A stretch of 64,000 nucleotides of DNA, from the NCBI GenBank assembly GCA_004352715.1, contig SCFE01000007.1, forward strand, positions 1,587,377 through 1,651,376. The letters are read 5' to 3'. The DNA is from Hofstenia miamia (lineage: Eukaryota; Xenacoelomorpha; Acoela). The notes below the pieces were generated by a model that saw nothing but the letters and a program-made list of their open reading frames with translations, did no database searches and had not been told where the DNA came from. This document shows positions 1 to 11,209 of this stretch, in pieces (position 1 is the first letter of the stretch; every line of letters begins with the position of its first letter). The position numbers and the translations under genes were made by a program.

Positions 1-482
1 GCATTTTTCTTGTATGCTTTTGCTTCTTATCACTCTATGAGCTTGATAATTTGCTATATCCTGTAGAATAATTGAGTTCTCATCAGCCCATGTTTCTGTT
101 ATAACTGCAACACTAACGCATTTTTCTTGTATGCTTTTGCTTCTTATCACTCTATGAGCTTGATAATTTGCTATATCCTGTAGAATAATTGAGTTCTCAT
201 CAGCCCATGTTTCTGTTATAACTGCAACACTAACGCATTTTTCTTGTATGCTTTTGCTTCTTATCACTCTATGAGCTTGATAATTTGCTATATCCTGTAG
301 AATAATTGAGTTCTCATCAGCCCATGTTTCTGTTATAACTGCAACACTAACGCATTTTTCTTGTATGCTTTTGCTTCTTATCACTCTATGAGCTTGATAA
401 TTTGCTATATCCTGTAGAATAATTGAGTTCTCATCAGCCCATGTTTCTGTTATAACTGCAACACTAACGCATTTTTCTTGTA
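1..482 (-). repeat. 117-bp tandem repeat, about 4.1 copies, inside a LINE endonuclease
   Basis: Four full copies start at 1, 118, 235 and 352, and a fifth partial copy starts at 469. The copies look identical. The period is 117 bp, exactly 39 codons, so on the minus strand the array reads through as an in-frame 39-residue repeat. Each unit contains the endonuclease motif ITETWADENS and ends in SIQEKC. The array may continue beyond the left edge of the window. Confidence 0.95.
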
Positions 483-575
483 GTACTATTTCTAATTCTG
501 TCATTTTATTATTTAGGGATTGTGCATTGCTTAGAAGAACAATTGTTTTGTTATCTTTTTCTTTTGTTTCTCTAC
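1..575 (-). pseudogene. LINE ORF2 fragment: AP-endonuclease N-terminus, internally repeated
   Basis: Reading leftwards on the minus strand, the frame begins with residues like LLSNAQSLNNKM, the usual start of an APE-type LINE endonuclease. It then enters the AVITETW motif, which holds the metal-binding Glu of the family. After the first 39-residue unit the frame re-enters the same unit instead of moving to the GGG/GD.N part of the domain, so the enzyme cannot fold normally. It lies directly downstream of the zinc-knuckle ORF1 relic, the order expected for a Jockey/I-type LINE. No reverse transcriptase is visible before the window edge. Confidence 0.75.
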
Positions 576-579
576 ATTA

Positions 580-1330
580 CTAGTCATGCATTTTCTGTAT
601 TCTCACCAAAGTCTGTTCTCCTAATAAACAAATTCTTTGCTTTTTCATATTCGCTGCATTCACTATATCCGCTAATATGTTCAGAAATTTTGCAGTTTAC
701 GCATTTTTTGTGACCATTCTTATTTTTGCAATCCTTAGAATCATGCTTTCACTGCAGAATTTACAGATAACTGAGTTTTTACATAATCTTGCAATATGGC
801 CATACATTAAGCACTTTCTACATTCTATTGGCTGAGTGAAAGGTTCTAAAGGACATATTTTATTTCCTACAATCACTTCTCCATTTGATATTGTGTAATT
901 ACATTTTTCGGGAGTAGTTCTAATAGCTACATTTTTTTCTTTATTATTAAATTATAGTGGAACAGTTTTTTTCGTTTTCTCCATGGTGTTTACCACATTG
1001 AAGTTCTACTTCGTCAAGAAATTACCATTAATATTCATCAATTCTGGAATATTTCTAATTAGAATACAGGGCATGAGCTTTTTAGGGGCGAATGCTTCTC
1101 TTTTCATATCTTTTAATATTAAAATGATTGCTTCTTTGTCAGACTCTAGTTTAAAAATCATTATTATTCTACATGACTTTGTAGGTATTGTTTTTACTAG
1201 TGAATTTGTCTCTTTTAATTTTTGTAGAAAATTTACTTTGAATATTGCACATTCCTCTTGAGATAGCTACATGATATGTATGTTCACCATATTTCACAAT
1301 AATCTTTACTTCCGAACGCTATTGATAGAT
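580..1330 (-). pseudogene. LINE ORF1 (gag-like, zinc-knuckle) relic
   Basis: The minus-strand translation contains a CCHC knuckle (CRKCLMYGHIARLC, CX2CX4HX4C) near 800-850. A second and a third Cys-rich knuckle (CKFC..., then CVNC...H....C) follow near 650-780, separated by a frameshift. Upstream is a weak RNA-binding-like segment with PCILIRNIPELMN. Three consecutive knuckles after such a domain are typical of ORF1 of Jockey/I-group LINEs, where the protein binds element RNA. Several stops and frame changes make it non-coding now. The exact 5' limit is not visible. Confidence 0.7.
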
Positions 1331-2295
1331 GAACCTTAGCAAATATCTGTTACATCGTCCTTTCAGACGTGCTTTAAAATGCGCGGTAAACTATGACGTT
1401 ATCTATCGCCGTTACGATAAAATATGCATTAGTACTCTTAGCCGCATGCGTACTTTTACCCGACTTTACCTTATAGGGTGATTTTTGTTTATAGGGCTTA
1501 TGATGGAAGCCAAATTTCTGATAAAAAATTGATATGATATTTGAATTCACAAAAAAAATTATCCTGGTGCTAAAAAATCAAAGTTGTAACATTATTTATT
1601 ACAAAAATCATCTTTGCAGAATAGTGCCTTAACAATTGTGACTAACAATGTAGCTTTTTAAGAACTATCCAAAGTCTAAATTTACTAGAATTTAATAACT
1701 ACAACCAAATGTTGCTTTAAAGCAATGTGACTTATTGTAGCACAATTGTGCTAAAACCAAAACTATGTAGCATTTTGGTTGCTCTCATTATGGCGTTGCA
1801 TTTTTTTCTAGCTAGAAATTCTCATTGCATCTGAAAGCGATAAGTGATTTAATAACAAAATGAATTCTGAGATGTTTAAAATATGATTATCACTTGTCAA
1901 ATAAAGAACATAATACGATTGAATTTACTCGTCATCATCTATTAATTCAAATCCAAATTTTCATAATTTCTTATAGTATTCAATTATTTTCTCCCGTATT
2001 TTTACTTTTTTCATCATGATTTGTTTTGCGTTGGAGAATGTCATTGGGAATTTTCTCTACTATATAAGTAATATCATTAACAACCAATTTACACATCTTT
2101 TCGAATATCAATGTATTATTTCTGTTACGATCGTTAACGAGTTATACCTTTCGTGTAATAGATTTACTAACTACCTAAATATTTAAGAGAAGTTATCATT
2201 TATTGCGAAAACACATCTCAATTTCGTATATAGGGTGAAGTAGTGTAATTTCATGTGATTTTCTAGTCACTTGCTCAACTACTAAAGTTATTTAG
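1331..2295. other. No gene recognised; intron or upstream sequence of the carrier gene
   Basis: AT-rich sequence with no supported ORF or repeat boundary. Since the next feature is an internal exon opening after an AG acceptor, this stretch is most likely intron. The remaining upstream exons of the carrier gene lie outside the window. Confidence 0.5.
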
Positions 2296-2463
2296 GTAAT
2301 AAAAACAAGACTTGTGCTGGCCTCTACTGGCCAATTCACAAGTATCTCCGACTGCGCATCGAAAGTTTACAGAAGAGAAGGATTACGCGCCTTTTATAAA
2401 GGCTATGTTCCAAATGCTCTTGGTATAATTCCTTACGCAGGGATGGATCTCATGGTTTATGAG
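2296..2463 (+). CDS. SLC25A24-like: Mitochondrial carrier (SCaMC/SLC25A24-like), internal exon: end of carrier repeat 2
   Basis: The exon is 168 bp (56 codons, phase 0 at both ends), between the acceptor ATTTAG and the donor GAG|GTATCT. It begins [10 protein letters not shown], the tail of the second PX(D/E)XX(K/R)X(R/K) carrier signature. It continues with [28 protein letters not shown]-type sequence, the matrix helix and even-numbered membrane helix of repeat 2. The spacing and wording match the ATP-Mg/phosphate carriers of the inner mitochondrial membrane (SLC25A23/24/25/41), which exchange ATP-Mg for phosphate under control of N-terminal EF hands. The EF-hand exons and repeat 1 lie outside the window. 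Which paralogue this is cannot be decided here. Confidence 0.93.
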
Positions 2464-2934
2464 GTATCTGTACATGGCTATATTGTCTATACACATATGT
2501 ACATATATTTATTTAATGATTGTCATTATATTCCTTTTGCACATGAATGTAGTTTTGTTTCAAATTCATTCATTCAAAAATTATAACAAAATGAATTGTT
2601 TATCCGTTTCTGTGTTCAGCTTTTTCTGAATATCTCCCTGTAGAAATTCCAAATTTGTAGAAATACGTTTCCATTTAATTATTATCCACGAGGATGATCT
2701 TTTATCAAATTTATGACCCAATTCCATTCACTTCGCAGTGAAATCATTGGCTTAAAAACGTTACATATCGATCATGAGCTAGAATAGAAGCCATGAAAGT
2801 AGCACATTATTATTTCTTCTTATTTCAACTGCATAATGTTCAGATCAGCAAAACCTGATGCTCTTAACAGATTTGTCATTAACTTTTCTCTAAACTCCAG
2901 AAACATTGTCTCTCTTTACGCATGTTAGATTGTT

Positions 2935-3246
2935 TAACTATTAATTGTAACATAAACTTGTACAATTCTTTTGGAAAAAATGCATAAACTCTCAGTTTCC
3001 GCGGACTCTGTAGTGATAAATGTGAATGCTATATTCACAATATCTTTAACTAGGTAGTTTAATATTTGAACACTACAGCTACATCGAATAAACTAGATCG
3101 TAAAACCTACACATATTTTGTTAATGTCTTAGATAATCAAAATCCAAACCAATCATTTTGCATTTCAATTTTCCCGCGTTTTCCAATAATGTCATACAAA
3201 TGTAATGTCATATTACTAAATGCTTCAATATTTTGGACTAAATAGG
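2935..3246 (+). repeat. Copy 1 of a 312-bp direct duplication flanking a small gap
   Basis: The stretch is repeated almost exactly at 3268-3579, with only the 21-N gap between. Copy 2 runs on into a long poly-C tract, the sort of sequence that stops a contig. This looks like an unmerged contig overlap, not a biological repeat. Confidence 0.9.
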
Positions 3247-3267
3247 NNNNNNNNNNNNNNNNNNNNN
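3247..3267. other. Assembly gap (21 N)
   Basis: Run of N between the two copies of a 312-bp duplicated segment. Confidence 0.99.
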
Positions 3268-3579
3268 TAACTATTAATTGTAACATAAACTTGTACAATT
3301 CTTTTGGAAAAAATGCATAAACTCTCAGTTTCCGCGGACTCTGTAGTGATAAATGTGAATGCTATATTCACAATATCTTTAACTAGGTAGTTTAATATTT
3401 GAACACTACAGCTACATCGAATAAACTAGATCGTAAAACCTACACATATTTTGTTAATGTCTTAGATAATCAAAATCCAAACCAATCATTTTGCATTTCA
3501 ATTTTCCCGCGTTTTCCAATAATGTCATACAAATGTAATGTCATATTACTAAATGCTTCAATATTTTGGACTAAATATG
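3268..3579 (+). repeat. Copy 2 of the 312-bp direct duplication
   Basis: Near-identical to 2935-3246; continues into a poly-C run at about 3580-3591. Probably the same genomic locus assembled twice. Confidence 0.9.
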
Positions 3580-3591
3580 CCCCCCCCCCCC

Positions 3592-6500
3592 ATTTGTTAT
3601 ATAAATACAAGCCAATGAATGAGGTCCTGCCTAAATTTTAACATGTCTGTTCCGAATTATTTTGCCCCATTTTAGTTTCTGGGAACTCAAATATAGCGAT
3701 GGATTTAGTACCACCTGTCGCAGCAATAACATAAAATTTTTTTGAACGTTTGAGCCCTCATCAATATTTGAACATAATATGTAAAATATGAAATAATCAA
3801 AACTGTATTTAGCATTCTAAATTATAACAATGTTTACAATATTTTATGATTTATTACGTAGAAAGTGTCTTTTTAATAGCTTGCAGCTGAGCTAATTTTG
3901 AGGAAGCTTATGATATGAACTAATAATTATTAAGATAATATTGTTGCATATCTTATGGTAATTTGCCACAATGTTAGTACTTCAGTTGTGACTAGAGATG
4001 AGTGCGGTGTACTGCGGTAGCTATTTACAAAATTGCGGTGACTCGCGGTAGAATTAGAACAATTTGCGGTGAAATGCAAGTTATACAGATATTTTAAAGT
4101 TTAGAATCTCTAAGTATTTTTTAAAAACTGTTTTTGAAGCAAAGTTAATAAATTTCACATGATAAATATTAATAGTAATCTTGGCATATTTTTCTCTTTG
4201 AGAGAACTTTTGAATGGCCTCAAATCAAATAGCGCAAGCTTCGATCCCTTCATCAAACTCGATGGAATTCTCGTGCAATCTATGCCATCATTGCCTTCTT
4301 TCATCTCCCCTTTGGCGTCCCATTCTGGAAGCAGCAGTTTCATTCGTTGTGAACGAGTGGCAAGACGCCTGGTTCAGCGATCAGAATAACGACTAGGAAA
4401 GTAGTGAGAAGCTGGAAAAGGTATTGCCAGAAAGAATTGTGCCAAAGCTGTTGGTACTTTCAAAACTCATTGGAGCAATGAACCAACTCGCATAGTAACA
4501 TCCCGAGAAGCAACCAGATCGCTGAAAGAGGTGTGAAGCTATTGCAAGAACTTTATAAAAGTACGAATACGTTCCAATATTTGAATTTGAAATTCCTGTC
4601 TAAGAATGATTTTTGAAAGACGTCATCCCTTTTTTGTAATTAGAGATACATTTCATGAATCATAGACAATGTAAAACTTACGTTTCAGTTGATTTCACCT
4701 ATCAATAAAAATTACTGAATTTCGATTAGTTCATTAAAAATCCTGCTCTTTCACATTTTTCATTTAAATTGGTGGGGGGAACTTTCTTTGGACTATGCAA
4801 AAAAAGTTCATCGATTAGGACATGTGTCGTTGAAAACTAAAAACTAATTTTTGTCATAATCCTAATATGCATTTGACTTGGTTACCAACCTCCTCTTTTT
4901 AGTGCACTAGGTGCATCTTTGTTATAAACTGTTGGTAGTATACTTCTGTTAAATGATAGTCTTAGAATCTAGATTTGTTAAAAAAAATGAAAATGCTATA
5001 TGATTTTAATTCTACAATTGCACTGCAAAATCAACACTCAATTTTGTCTTGTGCAAAATTCATTCTTGACCTTTAACTTGACTAACAGTTTTAGCGGCTC
5101 TAATTCTCTACTATACATTATTATAATAGACATTAACTGCGATGAAGTCAATAATTCTGGTTAGAGACTTAATGCTAAAGGCATGTGTAAAGACTTCTGC
5201 AGTTGATGCATCACACACGAGATCCTAAATTTTACAAAATTATAATTGTATACAATTTTGTTTTCATTCTTAGCTAATTAGAAGTAGCCAACGTTTCAAC
5301 AATTTGGCCTACAATAGCTGATAATCCAAATCATCAGCATTCATTTCATCTAAATAATACCTCATTTGCACCTATTTTAGCATGGAAATCTCTATAAATA
5401 TGATTGATCAATACTTGTAATCAAAATCGTTTTTTCATTTCCAAAATGTACAATTACAGCAAATACCAAACACTATTATAATATCAGGCCGCTGAGCACG
5501 TTAACAGTGTATTATAACAAGGAGGCCGATTCGTATTTAAAAAATATTAAACACAAGAGATAAAAATACAACTATTGAAATAGGATAGGAACAAAGCGTT
5601 CGAGTACAATGCAACTTTAAAAGATTTTTACCAACAATATTTTACAAATATTTTACAAATCCGTCCCTTTATTGACATGAATTTTGAGAATAAATTTGCA
5701 GTCGTCGTGCAATTATAAAATCATGCATAACTGGAAACCAATTTACAAAATAATTATTGCAGAAAATTTTTCTGAAGAAAAAATGTGTTTACAGGAGACT
5801 ATGTGTAGGTGTAGACCATAGTTGGTGAATTACAATTTACGTCTAGAAGTAAATTCTGTGAATTTCCTTTAAATGCAATAAGCTGTTAAATAAATCATCT
5901 TACGCAAAGTAGACAAACTTGAGTTTTCTGGCAAAAACATCAATACTTCATTGATGTGTTATGAACAATCATTTGAACTAAAAAAATTAACAAAGGGTCA
6001 TAAAATGGAGGGTACTTTTTAGCTGTCTTCAACTCATTTTTATAAGCGGCGAACCACTCAATTTAGTAAAATAAATATTTCGCCAATGTCGCAGTAAATG
6101 TGGAGCCTTAAAAGTATGTTTTCTATCAAAAAAAAATTTAACTTTTTCATATACTGCTTTGTTCAAATAAATGTCTTTTGGAACGATATTTGTATATTGC
6201 AACTATCTATTATTGAAACTGGAATGTCTCCATAATATATTTCCCGTCAAAGATAAAATCGTAATCGATTTTTTACATCCCTTTTTACAAATTTTCGTGT
6301 AAAATAATAACCGTGATACTGCAAAATTCATGTTGATCAAAAGGCAGGGACTCTCAATTTCATTGGTTTGATAAATTAAATTGTTTTCGTATTGAATTTA
6401 AGGAATTCACGAGTTACTTGATGTTATCTATTAAAAGTATTTTCAGAATGGCATGGTAAATGCCAATTTCGTACAATTTCAATAATAACCAGATTGGAAA

Positions 6501-8530
6501 CTCAAACGTAATTATTGGTATCAGCTTAAGCATTAAATTTCATTTGCTTATTTGTTTCTATGTGCTATAATTGTTTACGAGCCAAGAAGAAATATATTAC
6601 TGTAAATAAAATGTAATTGTTCAGCCACATTAAAGTTGTTCAATAAACGCTTAAAATATGAAACCAAACGCTTTAAAAATTTTGAATTAATAGTAAAAGG
6701 TTCTTACAAATATTTTTCATTTTTTGTTATAACAATTGTATTCAATTATAAATGGAGAAAATTAATACAAGTCTTTTAAGAAATTTGGAAATTATGAAAT
6801 CCCATAAATTAGGCTATCGATTTGCAACATAATGTGTTAAATTTGTAATGAGTAGTAAGTTCGCAACGCATTCGGATCCTATCAAATCTTCAAAACTTTC
6901 ATATATTAAGGAACATTTCAACGGATATTTTGAGGAGCTTTATGATTATCTACACTATAGACTGGATTTATGTGTCAGGTTGTAGAGAATCACAATTTCT
7001 ATATAGCAATTCAAAGGAAATGGTTAAATTTAGCCTGTAAACTTTTAGTGTTAGCGGTTTCATCAAATGAGACCATCTTTGGAGACTTAGTCCTCCCCAA
7101 TTCTTATGCTATAGACAGTTTCACATCATTTTGTAATGAATTAATAACCAAAATATAATTTTGTTTCTACGATTTCAATTATTTTTTATTTAGGAGTGTC
7201 AAGTGCATATTATAATAATTCGCATTTTAGTTCGCAAAAATGCCTTAATTTAAAAAGAGAATTGATAAGCATTGTGCTTCAGCGAATTTCCCACCGGTGA
7301 CTTCGTATTTATTATTTATGTTCCTCGTCTAGATTAGCGTTTAAATTTTGCTAACATTTTATTTCACACTTAATAAAATGAGATCCATTATTTTCATTAA
7401 AGCCAATTTTCTCTTTTTTTAGAGTGCATGGGAGTTAAAAGTGGATTGACTACATCCTTTAACAAAGCAGAGAAAATATAAAAAAGTAATTATTATTTTT
7501 GTGATATCTGTTTTAATAAGGGGAAATTTACTGGCTTATTTACAAATGCATTACGATCTCAACTGCTTTTACACCAAACGCAATCTATTGGAGCACGCTA
7601 CAGGTGTCATGCTCCAATTCCTTGCATATCTCTAATGTATGCAATTAAACGTCTAACATCTATTTATATACTCTGAAATATCTGAAAATATCATGCGAAA
7701 TTACCAAAAATTTTATTTATTTTTGGTGCTGCACACTTTTTGCTAGAACAACCACTAATATTTTTTGTACTAAATTAGGAGTAATTGTTAAATTCAGTTA
7801 AAACAGTATTATCATTCTCCTTACAATCAGAACCCTTGTGACGTTTTAGAGGCATTCTTGGCGCCTAAATGTAATTGCTTTCATTATTTTTAAAAGTTAA
7901 ATTGTCAACTTTGCAGAATAGCTTGTTCAGTATATTAGCTCTACTTCTCCTTGCCAATCATCTCGTAGCCGCTGAATGTAGCATTTAGTATAATTCCCTT
8001 CACCGGATGTTTCATCGTCTTTTCTGTGTTCAAGTATTATCAGCGTATATGATAGTTTTTCAGAAGACCTCTATAAGATATTCGAAGTAATTGGTTTCCG
8101 ACATACTAGCATCTGCTTGCATCTTACTGTCGGCATGAATGTGTTATAAGAATCTGAAATAATAGACCTTATAAAATTTGTGCTTTGAGACAATCTATCG
8201 TCGATCGAATTCGATTAGAACATTTATCTTTTTCAATTGGGTAGAATTTCAGATCTATAAGAGTGGTTAGTTTCTCCTGTTTTAGTTATGTGTCTCCGAA
8301 AACGTTTGGGCTACTGTGAAAGCCAATTAACTGTCCGCGCCTTCATTTCCTTGTGGTGTCGAACTAAATTTCTGTAGGAACCGCAACAAGTTGGTGACAA
8401 AGTGTACACTTTTCATTGTCAACCTTACTTCCACAAAATAGCGATAAACGACATTTCTGCTGTTGAACATTTGAATAGGCAAACTAAAAAATGTCAATTA
8501 GCATTTACAATGTATGTAATTTACGGTCCC
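3592..8530. other. Intronic AT-rich sequence, no gene recognised
   Basis: Only short, uninformative frames are present. At 4010-4080 a GCGGT-rich patch (AGATGAGTGCGGTGTACTG) partly recurs near 50247, and its CAATTTGCGGTGAA part recurs near 22490 inside the large LINE, so it is probably old transposon debris. Nothing else could be assigned. Confidence 0.5.
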
Positions 8531-8534
8531 TTAA

Positions 8535-9909
8535 GGTGCGTTCAGACGAGCACCTTTTGATGCGCATCTTTTGATGAAAGTGCGTTCAGACTAGCATCTT
8601 TTTGATGTATGCTTTTTTGATGCATCTATCAAAATTTGGGAGCGTTCAGAAGAGCGTCTTTTTGATCTATGCTAATTTGAACGATGTGCGTTCAGACGAG
8701 CATCTTTTTGATGTATGTCAAATGATATACATNNNNNNNNNNNNNNNNNNNNNNNNNNNNNNNNNNNNNNNNNNNNNNNNNNNNNNNNNNNNNNNNNNNN
8801 NNNNNNNNNNNNNNNNNNNNNNNNNNNNNNNNNNNNNNNNNNNNNNNNNNNNNNNNNNNNNNNNNNNNNNNNNNNNNNNNNNNNNNNNNNNNNNNNNNNN
8901 NNNNNNNNNNNNNNNNNNNNNNNNNNNNNNNNNNNNNNNNNNNNNNNNNNNNNNNNNNNNNNNNNNNNNNNNNNNNNNNNNNNNNNNNNNNNNNNNNNNN
9001 NNNNNNNNNNNNNNNNNNNNNNNNNNNNNNNNNNNNNNNNNNNNNNNNNNNNNNNNNNNNNNNNNNNNNNNNNNNNNNNNNNNNNNNNNNNNNNNNNNNN
9101 NNNNNNNNNNNNNNNNNNNNNNNNNNNNNNNNNNNNNNNNNNNNNNNNNNNNNNNNNNNNNNNNNNNNNNNNNNNNNNNNNNNNNNNNNNNNNNNNNNNN
9201 NNNNNNNNNNNNNNNNNNNNNNNNNNNNNNNNNNNNNNNNNNNNNNNNNNNNNNNNNNNNNNNNNNNNNNNNNNNNNNNNNNNNNNNNNNNNNNNNNNNN
9301 NNNNNNNNNNNNNNNNNNNNNNNNNNNNNNNNNNNNNNNNNNNNNNNNNNNNNNNNNNNNNNNNNNNNNNNNNNNNNNNNNNNNNNNNNNNNNNNNNNNN
9401 NNNNNNNNNNNNNNNNNNNNNNNNNNNNNNNNNNNNNNNNNNNNNNNNNNNNNNNNNNNNNNNNNNNNNNNNNNNNNNNNNNNNNNNNNNNNNNNNNNNN
9501 NNNNNNNNNNNNNNNNNNNNNNNNNNNNNNNNNNNNNNNNNNNNNNNNNNNNNNNNNNNNNNNNNNNNNNNNNNNNNNNNNNNNNNNNNNNNNNNNNNNN
9601 NNNNNNNNNNNNNNNNNNNNNNNNNNNNNNNNAAAACCTCGTATTTTAAAACTCACGGCTACTTGAGACAATCTGTCCCCAAAACAAAATCGTTAATTAC
9701 TGATCGTTTAAAAGAAAAATGTGCGTTTAGACGAGAATCTTTTGAAATACGTCAAAAAAATGCAAACTTTTTTTTGGGCAAATTTTAAAGATGTGCGTTT
9801 AAACTAGCATCTTTTTGATGTATGCTAATTTGAACGATGTGCGTTCAGACGAACATCTTTTTGACGTATTCAAATGATATACATCAAAAGGTTCTCGTCT
9901 GAACGCACC
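8535..9909. mobile_element. Foldback-like DNA element with repeated subterminal units (contains a 900-N gap)
   Basis: The left end reads GGTGCGTTCAGACGAGCACC and the right end is its inverted match (CTCGTCTGAACGCACC). The left flank is TTAA and the right flank TTTA, suggesting a TTAA-type target duplication with one change. Inside each arm the motif GTGCGTTCAGACGAGCATC followed by TTTTTGATGTATGC recurs as direct units (left near 8580, 8641 and 8687; right near 9720, 9793 and 9839). No transposase is visible, but the centre is unsequenced. The superfamily is not assigned; TTAA targets would fit Kolobok or piggyBac. Confidence 0.75.
8733..9632. other. Assembly gap (900 N)
   Basis: Gap within the foldback-like element; long open frames across it are artefacts of N translation. 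Confidence 0.99.
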
Positions 9910-9994
9910 TTTAGTTTGACCAAATCAAGAATTTTATGGAAACGACCAACCACTGGAATAACAGCGTTAACATCTTAATTAAAATGTTGTTACA

Positions 9995-10245
9995 GTTCAC
10001 AACCACTGATCCGGCATCATCGGGACTTGAAAGGCTACATTTTGCCGGATTAGCTATTAGGTTAGAATACACCAGTAAAATTTAATAAATAAAGAAATGA
10101 CATTTATCATAACTCCAATTGAAAATTTTATTCACATGGCCATGACACTACATTATCATCAAAATTTAAATTAGATATTATTGCCAGATTGTTGAAGTTT
10201 CTGTATTGCTGATTGTCGGATTAGTGATGGGCAACCGGACTTCTC
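9995..10245. mobile_element. Possible short MITE with imperfect inverted ends
   Basis: ACCACTGATCCGGCATCATC on the left is loosely matched by the inverted right end (CATCACTAATCCGACAATCAG read on the other strand). There is no coding content, and the borders and target duplication are not resolved. Confidence 0.35.
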
Positions 10246-10905
10246 CAGCATATTCGTAACACATTGTCAAGGCATTCAGCTCCTAGATTACTGGCTTTAT
10301 TAAATATTATCTAGCTTGCACTTTTTGTAGACTTCTCAACTACCATATAGAATTGTCGAGAAAAGAATTACTCTCGATTAACCCGCGAAACAATATTATC
10401 TCGTCAGGTTTCAGACAAAGGAGGAATAAGTTGCAGCCTTAACGCCGATTTCCCTAAGAGTTACTCCTCTTTTTAGTATACCTTTTTGTTCGAATTTAGT
10501 AGATACGGGCATTCGAAATTTCTCTGACACTCAATGACACTCTTAATTTATCAATTTTTTCTGCCATGGTTTAAATAATGTTTTTTTATCAGTAGCAGCT
10601 GTACATCGATGGTATACGCTGTGTAAACATGTGCTCAGTGGAGGTCGAATAACTAGTAGATAAGCTATATCTGAAGGAATAAGTCTCGAGTAGCTTCAGC
10701 CTTACTATTATTGATCTTATCAAATCACAAACAAAACTTGCAAACAGCAAATCAATTTCGTGATACGTGTGGTTGAATTCCTTGAAAAAGATGTCATTCT
10801 GATACATACAACCCCCAACCGAGCATTCAACGCAAATAAATTAAACCAATGAAAGTCCGCAACTCCTTTACGTTTGTTGGGCAATTTTAGTCATTCTGAA
10901 TTTGA
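10246..10905. other. Intronic sequence, no gene recognised
   Basis: Nothing supported on either strand. Confidence 0.5.
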
Positions 10906-11163
10906 GAATGTGAACAAGCATCGTCTACTGAAAATTATGTTCTATTCCATGAAAACAATGGCAAGACGATGGTGGATTTAAGGAAGCCGTTAGCTTTGGT
11001 GCCATTGTTGCAGCCAGAATCTCTTCGCGCCATCATCACTCCAGTATCTGAATTGTTCAAATCAGCAGAAGCAGGTTTTCTTGCAATACGAGAAATATTG
11101 CAGCAAATGTGTGTTGAGCATACAGCTATCTCTTATGCAAATATGAAACACTGCTTAATATGA
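10906..11163 (+). other. Unrecognised open frame, possible exon or retroelement ORF fragment
   Basis: An open frame of about 85 codons follows a TGA and contains VDLRKPLALVPLLQPESL and ELFKSAEAGFLAIREI. It has a more protein-like composition than the surrounding AT-rich sequence. I do not recognise the family. It sits just upstream of a decayed plus-strand LINE, so it could be part of that element's first ORF. Alternatively it could be an exon of an unrelated gene inside the carrier intron. Confidence 0.25.
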
Positions 11164-11209
11164 ACTCCTTGAAAATATGTGCAGTTCGACAGCGCATGTG
11201 CTCACTGGA

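Noticed and set aside
1-482. Possible CRISPR array from evenly spaced repeats
   Set aside because: The units are contiguous 117-bp copies without unique spacers and translate as a LINE endonuclease.
4155-4396. Overlapping small frames on both strands at 4155-4396
   Set aside because: No motif, no splice context and no similarity that I recognise; they overlap each other in three frames.
6970-7158. 62-codon frame in the carrier intron considered as an exon
   Set aside because: Hydrophobic random-looking sequence without acceptor/donor support or family resemblance.
8602-9788. Long open frames across 8602-9788 on both strands
   Set aside because: They exist only because the 900-N gap is translated as unknown residues; the real flanks are transposon repeats.
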